From: Burkholderia sp. Ax-1719
GTDB lineage: Bacteria; Pseudomonadota; Gammaproteobacteria; Burkholderiales; Burkholderiaceae
Direction of reading: 5' to 3'
Assembly: GCF_011753055.1 (NCBI RefSeq)
Contig: NZ_VWWJ01000019.1
Span: 1-64,000 of the forward strand
DNA: 64,000 nucleotides
This document shows, piece by piece, positions 47,136 through 56,200 of the stretch; the first letter of the stretch is position 1; each line of letters starts with the position of its first letter. Under the pieces are notes generated by a model. That model saw only the letters and a program-made list of their open reading frames with translations, was not told where the DNA came from and searched no databases. Made by a program: the position numbers and the translations under genes.

Positions 47136-48368
47136 ATGGACTTGACTCAAGTTTCTTCTTCCGCAAAGACCCGCCGCGCCGACCGCACAGCGGCGGCAGC
47201 GGCACAGGACGCGCGCGGCGCGTCCCATTTCAACGACGCTTGGTTCGACGAACGTCCCTTCCTGCGGCGTCTGACGCTGGTGGACTGGCTGTTCGCGCTG
47301 GCGATGGTGGCGGGCGCGGGTTTCGCGCTGTCGCGCTACCACGCGCACATGAACTACTACGACAAGCTGGTGATGTGCGGCACGACGCCCGCGCTCATCG
47401 TGCTCGGCTGGCGCTGGAAGCCGTCGCGTCTCCTGATGGCGGCCATCGCCGTGATGTCGATCGGCGCGATCCAGATCTATCAGGGCGACCTCGCGCGTGC
47501 CGATCAGGCCTTCTTCCTCAAGTACTTCCTCTCCAGCCAGTCGGCCATCCTGTGGATGAGCGCGCTGTTCGTGCTGGCCACGATGTTCTACTGGATCGGT
47601 CTGCTGTCGCGCTCGGAAACGGGCGGCGCGATCGGTACGCGCCTGACGTGGGCGGCGGTGCTGATGGGCTTCACCGGCCTGATGGTGCGCTGGTACGAGT
47701 CCTACCTGATCGGCGCGGACGTCGGCCATATTCCCATCTCGAATCTCTATGAAGTGTTCGTGCTGTTCAGCCTGATCACGGCGCTGTTCTATCTGTATTA
47801 CGAGAAGCACTACGAGACGCGCGCGCTTGGCGCCTTCGTGCTGCTGGTGATCAGCGCGGCCGTGGGCTTCCTGATGTGGTACTCGATTTCGCGCGACGCG
47901 CAGCAGATCCAGCCGCTCGTGCCCGCGCTGCAAAGCTGGTGGATGAAGATCCACGTCCCGGCGAACTTCATCGGCTATGGCAGCTTCGCGCTGTCGGCGA
48001 TGGTGGGCGTGGCTTACATCATGAAGGAGCGCGGCGTGCTGGCGGACCGCCTGCCCGCGCTCGAAGTGCTCGACGACGTCATGTACAAGTCGATCGCCGT
48101 CGGCTTCGCGTTCTTCACCATCGCCACCATCCTGGGCGCGCTGTGGGCCGCGCAGGCGTGGGGCGGCTACTGGAGCTGGGACCCGAAGGAAACGTGGGCG
48201 CTGATCGTGTGGCTCAACTACGCGGCCTGGCTGCATATGCGCCTGATGAAGGGCCTGCGCGGCGGCGTGGCCGCCTGGTGGGCGCTCACGGGCCTGCTGG
48301 TCACGACCTTTGCCTTCCTGGGCGTCAATATGTTCCTGTCGGGCCTGCATAGCTACGGCAAGCTGTAA
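47136..48368 (+). CDS. ccsA: cytochrome c biogenesis protein CcsA/ResC
   Basis: The heme-binding partner of ResB. It has 410 residues with about eight membrane segments after a 50-residue charged N-terminus. The tryptophan-rich WWD signature WGGYWSWDPKETWALIVW is present, as are conserved His residues such as in WMKIHVPANFIGYG. Annotation of this protein varies between CcsA and CcsB. A strong terminator follows. Confidence 0.94.
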   Translation: MDLTQVSSSAKTRRADRTAAAAAQDARGASHFNDAWFDERPFLRRLTLVDWLFALAMVAGAGFALSRYHAHMNYYDKLVMCGTTPALIVLGWRWKPSRLLMAAIAVMSIGAIQIYQGDLARADQAFFLKYFLSSQSAILWMSALFVLATMFYWIGLLSRSETGGAIGTRLTWAAVLMGFTGLMVRWYESYLIGADVGHIPISNLYEVFVLFSLITALFYLYYEKHYETRALGAFVLLVISAAVGFLMWYSISRDAQQIQPLVPALQSWWMKIHVPANFIGYGSFALSAMVGVAYIMKERGVLADRLPALEVLDDVMYKSIAVGFAFFTIATILGALWAAQAWGGYWSWDPKETWALIVWLNYAAWLHMRLMKGLRGGVAAWWALTGLLVTTFAFLGVNMFLSGLHSYGKL

Positions 48369-48405
48369 CCGCTGCTGTAACCAACGCGGCCCGCCGAACG
48401 AACTA

Positions 48406-48441
48406 ACCGCCGAATGCCTCGCGCATCGGCGGTTTTTTTTC
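48406..48441 (+). terminator. terminator after ccsA
   Basis: AACCGCCGA pairs with TCGGCGGTT across a 12-base loop, followed by eight T residues. Confidence 0.93.
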
Positions 48442-48556
48442 GTGCCGACGGGAAGGATTCCGGCTTGCGCGCGTTAGCCTGCATGACGGACTCCGGCCGG
48501 TGAGGCGCAGGAAAGCGCGCAAGAACGGGCGGGGCCAGACCTCAGGAGCAATCGAC

Positions 48557-49567
48557 ATGTGGACCAAGCGTAGCAGCCGGATCATCCTCAACGGCGACGA
48601 CATCGCCGCGCACGAGATCACGCCGCAAAAAGTGTTCGAACAGCGCCGCCGTTTCATGAAGGCGACCGGTGCGCTCGCGCTCGGCGGCATGGGGGCGGGG
48701 CTGGGCCTGTTCGATCCGCGCGACGCCTTTGCCGAATACGCCTCGCCCGATCCGAAGGCGATCAAGCTGGCCGCGAAAACCAACGCGAAGTTCGTCGCGC
48801 TCGACAAGGCCACGCCGTTCAAGGACGTCACGACCTATAACAACTTCTACGAGTTCGGCACCGACAAGGCCGACCCGGCGCAGAACGCCCACACGCTGCG
48901 CCCGCGTCCGTGGAAGGTGAGCCTGGAAGGCGAGATCAAGAACGCCAGGGTCTACGATATCGACGACATCCTCAAACTCGCGCCGCTGGAAGAGCGCGTG
49001 TACCGCCACCGTTGCGTGGAAGGCTGGTCGATGGTGATTCCCTGGATCGGCATTTCGCTGTCGGAGTTGATCAAGCGTGCGCAGCCCACCGGCAACGCAA
49101 AATACGTGCAGTTCATCACGCTCGCCGACCGCTCGCAGATGCCCGGTCTCGCCGAACCGATCCTCGACTGGCCGTATTCCGAAGGCCTGCGCATGGACGA
49201 GGCGATGAACCCGCTCACGCTGCTGACCGTCGGGCTTTACGGCCAGGTGCTGCCGAACCAGAATGGCGCGCCGGTACGCATGGTGCTGCCGTGGAAATAC
49301 GGTTTCAAGAGCGCGAAGTCGCTGGTGAAGATCCGCTTCGTGGAAAAGCAGCCGGCGACCAGCTGGAACACCTACGCGTCGAACGAATATGGTTTCTTCT
49401 CGAACGTGAACCCGAACGTCGATCACCCGCGCTGGAGCCAGGCGACCGAGCGGCGCATCGGCGAGGACGGCTTTTTCACGCCCAAGCGCAAGACGCTGAT
49501 GTTCAACGGCTACGGCGATCTGGTGGCGTCGATGTATCAGGGCATGGATCTGCGCAAGAACTTCTGA
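48557..49567 (+). CDS. msrP: methionine sulfoxide reductase catalytic subunit MsrP
   Basis: A periplasmic molybdenum-cofactor enzyme that reduces methionine sulfoxide in oxidised proteins. It has 336 residues from the ATG at 48557, behind CAGGAG. The Tat motif RRRFMK is at residues 30-35, followed by a hydrophobic stretch. The molybdenum ligand Cys153 is in HRCVEGWSMVIPW. msrQ follows after 26 bases. The surrounding cytochrome c genes give the same redox context. Confidence 0.95.
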   Translation: MWTKRSSRIILNGDDIAAHEITPQKVFEQRRRFMKATGALALGGMGAGLGLFDPRDAFAEYASPDPKAIKLAAKTNAKFVALDKATPFKDVTTYNNFYEFGTDKADPAQNAHTLRPRPWKVSLEGEIKNARVYDIDDILKLAPLEERVYRHRCVEGWSMVIPWIGISLSELIKRAQPTGNAKYVQFITLADRSQMPGLAEPILDWPYSEGLRMDEAMNPLTLLTVGLYGQVLPNQNGAPVRMVLPWKYGFKSAKSLVKIRFVEKQPATSWNTYASNEYGFFSNVNPNVDHPRWSQATERRIGEDGFFTPKRKTLMFNGYGDLVASMYQGMDLRKNF

Positions 49568-49593
49568 TCGGCCTGTTCAAGGGAGTCAAGGCG

Positions 49594-50268
49594 ATGGAAT
49601 CGACCACCACGGCGGCGCGCACCGCGAAGCGCGCGCAGGCCGCGAATACGGCGAGCGGCCCGCGCTGGCTGCGCTGGGCGAAGGTCGCGGTGTTCGTCGC
49701 GGCGTGGTATCCGCTTGCGCGCATCGTGTTTTTCGGCATGACGGACCGGCTGGGCGCCAATCCCATCGAGTTCATCACGCGCTCCACCGGCCTGTGGACG
49801 CTGGTGTTCCTGTGCATCACGCTGGCGGTCACGCCGCTGCGGCGGCTCACGGGCTGGAACGCGCTGCTGCGCTTTCGTCGCATGCTTGGGCTGTACACGT
49901 TCTTCTACGCGGTCCTGCACTTCACCACCTACATCTGGTTCGACAAGTGGTTCGACGTCGCCGCGATGCTCAAGGACGTCGGCAAGCGGCCCTTTATCAC
50001 GGTGGGTTTCGCGGCATTCGTGCTGCTGATTCCGCTGGCCGTGACGTCGACAAAAGCGATGGCGCGCAAGCTCGGCCGCCGCTGGCAGTCGCTGCATCGG
50101 CTGATTTACGCGATCGGCGTGCTGGCGATCCTGCACTTCTGGTGGATGAAGGCGGGCAAGCACGATCTGGTGCTGCCGAAGATCTATGGCGCGATCATGC
50201 TGGCGCTGCTGGGCTGGCGTGTGGCCGTGTGGCTGAAGTCACGCTTGAGAGCGCGCGTGAAGGCGTGA
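49594..50268 (+). CDS. msrQ: heme-binding membrane subunit MsrQ
   Basis: The inner-membrane heme b protein that passes quinone or flavin electrons to MsrP. It has 224 residues from the ATG at 49594, with GGGAG eight bases upstream. About six membrane segments carry conserved His residues (YAVLHFTTY, WQSLHRLIYAIG, LAILHFWW) typical of the ferric-reductase-like family. Confidence 0.94.
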   Translation: MESTTTAARTAKRAQAANTASGPRWLRWAKVAVFVAAWYPLARIVFFGMTDRLGANPIEFITRSTGLWTLVFLCITLAVTPLRRLTGWNALLRFRRMLGLYTFFYAVLHFTTYIWFDKWFDVAAMLKDVGKRPFITVGFAAFVLLIPLAVTSTKAMARKLGRRWQSLHRLIYAIGVLAILHFWWMKAGKHDLVLPKIYGAIMLALLGWRVAVWLKSRLRARVKA

Positions 50269-50293
50269 CAGGCGGGCTGAAGCTGCAAAGCCC

Positions 50294-50327
50294 AAAAAAA
50301 AGCGACGCTCAAGGCGTCGCTTTTTTC
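50294..50327. terminator. bidirectional terminator between msrQ and lysA
   Basis: AGCGACGC pairs with GCGTCGCT around a 5-base loop, flanked by seven A residues on the left and five or six T on the right. It serves the converging msrQ and lysA transcripts. Confidence 0.92.
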
Positions 50328-50345
50328 ATGGCGCGGCGGCAACGC

Positions 50346-51617
50346 TCAATCCGGCAGCAGATGCTCGCCCGCGAAAAGTTGCTGCACGGTTTCACGCTCG
50401 CGCGCGACGTGCACGCGCGTGCCGTCGACCAGCAATTCGGCGGCGCGCGGACGCGTGTTGTAGTTCGAGCTCATCGTGAAGCCGTAAGCGCCCGCCGAGC
50501 GGATCGCCAGCACGTCGCCCGGCTCGATGGCGAGCGTGCGGTCGCGGCCCAGCCAGTCGCCGCTCTCGCACACCGGGCCGACGATGTCGTACGCGTGCGC
50601 CTCGCCAGCGCGCTGCGCGACCGGCTCGATGGCGTGATACGCCTCGTACATCGCGGGGCGCGCCAGATCGTTCATCGCCGCATCGACGATGGCGAAGTTC
50701 TTTTCCGCGCCCGGCTTCAGGAATTCGACCGTCGTGAGCAGAATGCCCGCGTTGCCGACCAGCGAGCGGCCCGGCTCGAACCAGACTTCGCGCGCCTTGC
50801 CGGTTTTGGCGCTGTGCGCGTCGATGCGATCGAGCACGGTGCGCACGAACGCGCCGATGTCCGGCGGCGTTTCGTCGTCGTAGCGGATGCCCAGACCGCC
50901 GCCCACATCGACGTGATGAATCGCGATGCCGTCCGATTCGATCTGGTCGACGAGTTCGAGCACCTTGTCGATGGCGTCGAGATACGGCGCGACTTCGGTG
51001 ATCTGCGAGCCGATATGGCAATCGATGCCCACGACGTGCAGATTCGGCATGGCCGCCGCCGCACGGTACGTGGCGCGCGCGTCTTCAAACGCGATGCCGA
51101 ACTTGTTCGACTTCAGGCCGGTCGAGATGTAGGGGTGCGTCTTCGCATCGACGTCAGGATTCACGCGCAGCGACACCGGCGCCTTCTTGCCGAGTGCGCC
51201 CGCGACCGCGTTGAGACGGTCGAGTTCGGGAATCGATTCGACGTTGAAGCACTTCACGCCCGCTTCGAGCGCCGTCTTCATTTCGTCGGCATGCTTGCCC
51301 ACGCCCGAGAACACCGTGTTCGACGCTTTGCCGCCCGCAGCCAGCACGCGCGCGAGCTCGCCGCCCGAGACGATGTCGAAGCCCGCGCCTTCGCGGGCGA
51401 ACACGTTGAGCACGGCGAGATTGCTGTTCGCCTTGACTGCCACGTGCACCGTGGCGCGGCGGCCCGCGCAGGCGTCGGCGTAAGCGTGCCAGGTGCCGGT
51501 GAGCGCGGCGCGCGAGTAGACGTAGAGCGGCGTGCCGTACTGCGCGGCGAGATCGGCGGCGGGGACGCCTTCGACGAACAGCTGGCCGTCGACGCGGTGG
51601 AAAGCGGGCTGGGTCAT
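50346..51617 (-). CDS. lysA: diaminopimelate decarboxylase
   Basis: The PLP enzyme that makes lysine from meso-diaminopimelate, the last step of lysine synthesis. It has 423 residues. The PLP lysine is Lys62 in HVAVKANSN. The HIGSQI and GGGLGI phosphate-binding motifs and the C-terminal GPVCESGDWLG with the active-site Cys are present. The upstream gene is a small lipoprotein, a pairing common in proteobacteria. Confidence 0.97.
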   Translation of the reverse strand: MTQPAFHRVDGQLFVEGVPAADLAAQYGTPLYVYSRAALTGTWHAYADACAGRRATVHVAVKANSNLAVLNVFAREGAGFDIVSGGELARVLAAGGKASNTVFSGVGKHADEMKTALEAGVKCFNVESIPELDRLNAVAGALGKKAPVSLRVNPDVDAKTHPYISTGLKSNKFGIAFEDARATYRAAAAMPNLHVVGIDCHIGSQITEVAPYLDAIDKVLELVDQIESDGIAIHHVDVGGGLGIRYDDETPPDIGAFVRTVLDRIDAHSAKTGKAREVWFEPGRSLVGNAGILLTTVEFLKPGAEKNFAIVDAAMNDLARPAMYEAYHAIEPVAQRAGEAHAYDIVGPVCESGDWLGRDRTLAIEPGDVLAIRSAGAYGFTMSSNYNTRPRAAELLVDGTRVHVARERETVQQLFAGEHLLPD

Positions 51618-51668
51618 GCGGAGATCGGGTTGCGGATGTGAGGGCTCAGGAAACGCTTGCTGCGGCGC

Positions 51669-52004
51669 TTACTGCGCCGGTGCGGCAGCGGAAGCCGGCG
51701 TTGCGCTGGCGGCCGAAGCCGGTACGGAATTCAGTTCGGTGTCCGGGGACAGCGAGAGCGGCGTGCCCGAAGTGTCGGGGATCGTGCCGACCTGCGCGTC
51801 CGAGGCGGCGCGTGCCTGGTCGTCGGGCGCGGGCTGGGTCTCGAAGTTGGGCTTCTGCGGCATCGGCGGCACGGTCGGCATGTAGAGCGGGCCTTTCTGG
51901 CCGCAACCCGTGAGCGACACTGCGCCAAGCGCGAAAGCGGCTAGAATCGCGGCGGACGTCGAAACGCGGGATGCCCGTGCGCGCATCCGGGAATTGACAC
52001 GCAT
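51669..52004 (-). CDS. lptM: LptM-like small outer-membrane lipoprotein
   Basis: A 111-residue lipoprotein. The signal peptide ends in a lipobox LTGC with Cys34, followed by GQKGPLYMP, the hallmark of the YifL/LptM family that helps LptD maturation in E. coli. The rest is a Pro/Ala/Ser-rich, probably unfolded tail. AGGGA lies before the ATG; a second ATG at residue 7 is possible. It is 51 bases upstream of lysA on the same strand. Confidence 0.85.
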   Translation of the reverse strand: MRVNSRMRARASRVSTSAAILAAFALGAVSLTGCGQKGPLYMPTVPPMPQKPNFETQPAPDDQARAASDAQVGTIPDTSGTPLSLSPDTELNSVPASAASATPASAAAPAQ

Positions 52005-52039
52005 AATTGTCCCTGATTGATTAACTGGTGGAGTTTAGC

Positions 52040-52357
52040 ATGGCAGATAGTGACTACCTGAGCCGCGCGGAGGCCGTGCTGGCGGCGGTGGAACGCGCTG
52101 TGGACGAGGCCGATGCCGACATCGAACTCGAACGCAGCGGCAACGTTCTGACACTCGAATTCGAGAACCGCACGAAGATCATCGTCAATCTTCAGCCGCC
52201 GATGAAAGAGATCTGGATCGCCGCGAAGGCGGGCGGTTTCCATTACCGTTTCATCGACGGCCAATGGCTCGACACGCGCACGGGCACCGAGTTTTTCTCG
52301 GCGCTCACCGCCTATTCGACCGAGCAGGCCGGCGAGCCGGTGACGTTCAAGCCGTAA
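52040..52357 (+). CDS. cyaY: iron-sulfur cluster assembly regulator CyaY (bacterial frataxin)
   Basis: An iron-binding protein that slows the IscS-IscU machinery. It has 105 residues from the ATG at 52040, behind GGTGGAG. The acidic first helix (AVERAVDEADADIELERSG) and the sheet motif QPPMKEIWIAAKAGGFHYRF are typical. It is divergent from lptM with only 35 bases between. Confidence 0.94.
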   Translation: MADSDYLSRAEAVLAAVERAVDEADADIELERSGNVLTLEFENRTKIIVNLQPPMKEIWIAAKAGGFHYRFIDGQWLDTRTGTEFFSALTAYSTEQAGEPVTFKP

Positions 52358-52381
52358 GGCGCACTGATCCAGCGTCAATGC

Positions 52382-52411
52382 AAAAACGGGCACCTTGGGG
52401 TGCCCGTTTTT
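52382..52411. terminator. bidirectional terminator between cyaY and mrcA
   Basis: AAAAACGGGCACC pairs with GGTGCCCGTTTTT around TTGG, with A and T tracts included in the stem. Confidence 0.93.
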
Positions 52412-52430
52412 CGTTTGTGGAGGCAGTAAA

Positions 52431-54893
52431 TCAGTGCCCGCGGAACAGATTCATGATGTCTTCCTTCTCCTTGGCGTTGACCTGCTCCGGCGCGGGCGCC
52501 GCGCCCGCATCGCCTTCGCCGCCCGAAGCCGATCCGCCGCTGGCCGCCGCTTCCAGCGCCGCCTGGCTGATGCCGACCGTCGAGACGAAGCCGCGTCCCG
52601 GCGTGGCGTCGGCGTAGTACAGCTCGTCGCCGAGCGTGACGATGCCATCGGGCATCGGCATCTTGTAGTCGGGCACGCCGTTGAGCGCCTTCTGCATGTA
52701 CTCGATCCACACGGGCAGGGCGAGACCGCCGCCGGTTTCCTTGTCGCCCAGGCTGCGCGGATTGTCGTAGCCGATCCACGCGATGGCCGCGAGCGTGTGC
52801 TGATAGCCCGCGAACCAGGCGTCGCGCGAATCGTTGGTAGTGCCGGTCTTGCCGCCGAGATCGGTGCGCTTGAGCACGTTCGACTTCGCGCCCGTGCCGC
52901 GCTGCGCCACGCTTTGCAGCAGACTGTTCATGATGTAGGCGTTGCGCGGATCAATCGCGCGCGGCGCGTTTTCGGCTGCCACCAGCGGCTGCGCCTGTGC
53001 GACCACGACGCCGCGCTGGTCGGTGACTTCGGCGATCAGATACGGATTCACGCGATAGCCGCCGTTGGCGAACACCGCGTAGCCGCCCGCCATCTGCAGC
53101 GGCGTGACGAGGCCGGCGCCCAGCGCCATCGGCAGATAGGCCGGATGGCGGTCGGCGTCGAAACCGAAGTGCGTGATGTACTGCTGCGCGTACTTCGTGC
53201 CGATGTGGTTGAGGATGCGGATCGACACGAGGTTCTTCGACTTCATGAGCGCGGTGCGCATGGACATCGGGCCGTCGAAGCCGCCGCCGTAGTTCTTCGG
53301 CTCCCACGCCTGGCCGCCGGTTTCGGCGGCGCTGAAGAACAGCGGCGCGTCGTTGATGATGGTGGCCGGTCCCAGCCCCTTGTCGAGCGACGCCGAGTAG
53401 ATGAACGGTTTGAAGCTCGAACCCGGCTGACGCCACGCCTGGGTGACGTGGTTGAACTTGTTCTTGTTGAAGTCGAAGCCGCCCACCAGCGCGCGGATCG
53501 CGCCGTCCTGCGGCACCACCGAAACGAACGCGCCCTCGATCTGCGGCAACTGCGTGATCGACCAGGCGCCGTCGTTGTTGCGCGCCAGACGGATGATCGC
53601 GCCGGGGCGGATCTTCTGGCTCGGCTGTGCGCGCGTGCTGAGGTTGTATTGCGCGAAGCGCAGGCCGTCGCCGGTGATGCTGGCGGTGTTGCCGTCCATG
53701 AAGGTCGCCTGGACCTGTTTCGGCGTGGCCGAGGTGACCACGGCCGCGACCAGTTCACCGTTATCCGGATGTTCGAGCAGGGCGTCGTCGATGGCCTGTT
53801 CGCGGTCGTCGGCGTCGCCGGGCAGGTCGATAAAGGCCTCGGGGCCGCGATAGCCGTGACGGCGCTCGTAGTCCATCAGCCCCTTGCGCAGCGCGCGATA
53901 GGCGACATCCTGATCGGCCGAATCGATGGTGGTGACCACGTTCAGACCACGCGTGTAGGCTTCTTCGTGGTACTGCGCGTACATCATCTGACGCACCATT
54001 TCCGCCACGTATTCGGCGTGCACGCTGTATTCCTTGCCCTGGCCCTTGACGACGAGCGGTTGCGCCGCGGCTTCGTCGTACTGTTCCTGGGTGATGTAGT
54101 GCAGCTCCAGCATGCGCTGCAGGATGTACTCCTGGCGCACCTTGGCGCGCTTAGGATTGACGACCGGGTTATACGCCGATGGCGCCTTGGGCAGCCCCGC
54201 GAGCATCGCGCATTCGGCCAGCGTCAAATCCTTCAGATCCTTGCCGAAGTACACGCGCGCCGCGCTGGCGAAACCGTAGGCGCGTTGCCCCAGATAGATC
54301 TGGTTCATGTAGACCTCGAGGATCTGGTCCTTCGAGAGCTTCGACTCGATCTTGTAGGCGAGCAGCATCTCGTAGACCTTGCGCGTGTAGGTCTTTTCGC
54401 TCGACAGGAAGAAGTTGCGCGCCACCTGCATGGTGATCGTGCTCGCGCCCTGCGACGCATGGCCATTGGTCAGCGCGACGATGCCCGCGCGCGCGATGCC
54501 GGTGAGATCGACGCCGCCGTGCTCGTAGAAGCGCGCGTCCTCGATTGCGAGAATCGCGTTCTTGAGATTGCCCGGCACGTCCTGGAAATGGACGATGTCG
54601 CGCCGCTCCTCGCCGAATTCGCCGATCAGCACGTGGTCGCGCGTGTAGATGCGCAACGGCACCTTGGGGCGGTAATCCGTGAGCGCGTCGAGCGAGGGCA
54701 GATTGGGTGTGGCGACGATCAACGCATAGCCGAGCACCAGCGCCACGCTGGCGACGGCGCCCATGATCAAGACGAAGAAGCCGATCAGCAGCCGCGCCCA
54801 CCAGGGCCGGCGGCGCTTCTTCGGCGCGGCGGGTTCGGGCGGCGTGGGCGGTGCAGGCGGCGGAACGGACGAGGGCGGCTGGGCTTCTTGCAT
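52431..54893 (-). CDS. mrcA: class A penicillin-binding protein 1A
   Basis: A bifunctional peptidoglycan glycosyltransferase and transpeptidase. It has 820 residues: a Pro-rich cytoplasmic N-terminus, one membrane anchor (about residues 34-58), a glycosyltransferase domain with EDARFYEHGGVD and GASTITMQVARNFFL, an OB-like insert, and a transpeptidase domain with SSFK (Ser about 492), SKN and KTGTT motifs. The C-terminal tail is Gly/Ala-rich. It is divergent from the pilM operon, the common ponA-pil arrangement. Confidence 0.96.
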   Translation of the reverse strand: MQEAQPPSSVPPPAPPTPPEPAAPKKRRRPWWARLLIGFFVLIMGAVASVALVLGYALIVATPNLPSLDALTDYRPKVPLRIYTRDHVLIGEFGEERRDIVHFQDVPGNLKNAILAIEDARFYEHGGVDLTGIARAGIVALTNGHASQGASTITMQVARNFFLSSEKTYTRKVYEMLLAYKIESKLSKDQILEVYMNQIYLGQRAYGFASAARVYFGKDLKDLTLAECAMLAGLPKAPSAYNPVVNPKRAKVRQEYILQRMLELHYITQEQYDEAAAQPLVVKGQGKEYSVHAEYVAEMVRQMMYAQYHEEAYTRGLNVVTTIDSADQDVAYRALRKGLMDYERRHGYRGPEAFIDLPGDADDREQAIDDALLEHPDNGELVAAVVTSATPKQVQATFMDGNTASITGDGLRFAQYNLSTRAQPSQKIRPGAIIRLARNNDGAWSITQLPQIEGAFVSVVPQDGAIRALVGGFDFNKNKFNHVTQAWRQPGSSFKPFIYSASLDKGLGPATIINDAPLFFSAAETGGQAWEPKNYGGGFDGPMSMRTALMKSKNLVSIRILNHIGTKYAQQYITHFGFDADRHPAYLPMALGAGLVTPLQMAGGYAVFANGGYRVNPYLIAEVTDQRGVVVAQAQPLVAAENAPRAIDPRNAYIMNSLLQSVAQRGTGAKSNVLKRTDLGGKTGTTNDSRDAWFAGYQHTLAAIAWIGYDNPRSLGDKETGGGLALPVWIEYMQKALNGVPDYKMPMPDGIVTLGDELYYADATPGRGFVSTVGISQAALEAAASGGSASGGEGDAGAAPAPEQVNAKEKEDIMNLFRGH

Positions 54894-54919
54894 ACGGACA
54901 CCGAAAAAACAGTCCCGCG

Positions 54920-54925
54920 ATTATA
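54920..54925 (-). promoter_or_regulatory. -10 box upstream of mrcA
   Basis: On the minus strand the hexamer reads TATAAT, a perfect -10 box, 27 bases before the mrcA start. No good -35 box is present at 17 bases, so it may need an activator or UP-type help. Confidence 0.5.
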
Positions 54926-55189
54926 GCCGTCCGCCCTCGCGCGCTTTCGGAATGCTTACGCATTGAAAAGCCGGGCGCGATGGGTGGGGCGGGCGGTGCG
55001 TGGGAACTGCGCAGGCAGGGGATATAGACGCACTCTAGCCGTGTCTCGAATGCGCGAGAAGGCCGATGGGCGCGCCAGGCGCAAAGATTGGCCATCTGGC
55101 CGAGTGTTCGGCAATCGCGCCGCTTCGCACAATTTCTCCCAGGGTGCGCCGCGAATCGTTCGCGGCGCCACGCACAAGGGAGGAAGGCG

Positions 55190-56200
55190 ATGGGCCTGCT
55201 CAATCCGCTGTTGTTGGGGGCGTGCCGTTACGCGGCGGGCGTCGATGTGCACGCGCGGGGTGTCACGCTGGTCGTGCTGAGTCAGCGCGTGTTCGGCGGC
55301 GGGCCGCTGCGCATCGAATGGCTGGGGCGCGTGCCGCTCGCGCGCGAAGTGCTTGCGGGGGCGGAGATCGTCGATCGCGCCGCGCTGGTGGCGGCGTTGC
55401 AGGCGGCGTTCGGTGCGCTGCCGCGCGCCTGCGCCGAAGCATCGATGCGCTGCGCGATGGCGCTGCCCACGGGGGCCACGCTGATGGCGTCGGTGCCGCT
55501 TGCGCGGCTGTCGCCCAGCCCGTCCGGTAGCCCCTTCGTGGCCGACGTCTCGGGCCTCTTTACCGAACTGGAGCCGCTGGTGCTGGCCGAAGCCGAGCGC
55601 GTCGCCGGCATCGAGCGCCACGAGCTTTCCGTGGACTGGCGCGTCGGCCCGCTTGCAATGGACTGCGGCATCGCCAGCGCGCACGAAGCGAAGGTCATGA
55701 TTGCGGCCACGGCGCGCGCCTATCTGGAGTCGCGCATCGAATGCGCGGCGATGGCGGGCGTGGCGCTGTGCGTGATGGACGACGAAGCCCATGCCGCACT
55801 ACGCGCGATGCGCCACGCAGCCGCTTTCGAGTTGCCGCCGCACGAGCCGTGGGCCGCGCTCTGGGTCGGCGCGGACGGCGTGCACGGCTGGCTCGTCGCC
55901 GACGACAGCATCACGCGCACCATGCACTTCCCGGCACTGGAACACGCCGATCTGGTCGAGGCGCTGCGCGACCTCGCGGGTAGCGAGCAGACCGGCTGCG
56001 CCATCGTGGCCGGCGACCCGGGTTTGCTGCAGGGCGTGCATTTTTCGCTGGCCGATATCGGCGATGTGCTCGGCTGTCCGGTGCTGCCGTTCGAATGCGC
56101 GCCGCTTGCCGATGCCGATTTCCCGCTCGACGCTCAACTGCTGCACGACCCTGCGTGCGCGGTGGCATTCGGGCTCGCGATTCGCGGGGTGCAGGAATGA
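55190..56200 (+). CDS. pilM: PilM-like type IV pilus assembly ATPase-fold protein
   Basis: It probably corresponds to the cytoplasmic actin-like PilM of the alignment complex. It has 336 residues from the ATG at 55190, behind GGGAGG. The opening YAAGVDVHARGVTLVVLSQR matches the first phosphate-binding region of the actin-like fold; the rest is diverged. Identification rests largely on position before pilN-Q and aroK. It overlaps the next gene by four bases (ATGA). Confidence 0.8.
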   Translation: MGLLNPLLLGACRYAAGVDVHARGVTLVVLSQRVFGGGPLRIEWLGRVPLAREVLAGAEIVDRAALVAALQAAFGALPRACAEASMRCAMALPTGATLMASVPLARLSPSPSGSPFVADVSGLFTELEPLVLAEAERVAGIERHELSVDWRVGPLAMDCGIASAHEAKVMIAATARAYLESRIECAAMAGVALCVMDDEAHAALRAMRHAAAFELPPHEPWAALWVGADGVHGWLVADDSITRTMHFPALEHADLVEALRDLAGSEQTGCAIVAGDPGLLQGVHFSLADIGDVLGCPVLPFECAPLADADFPLDAQLLHDPACAVAFGLAIRGVQE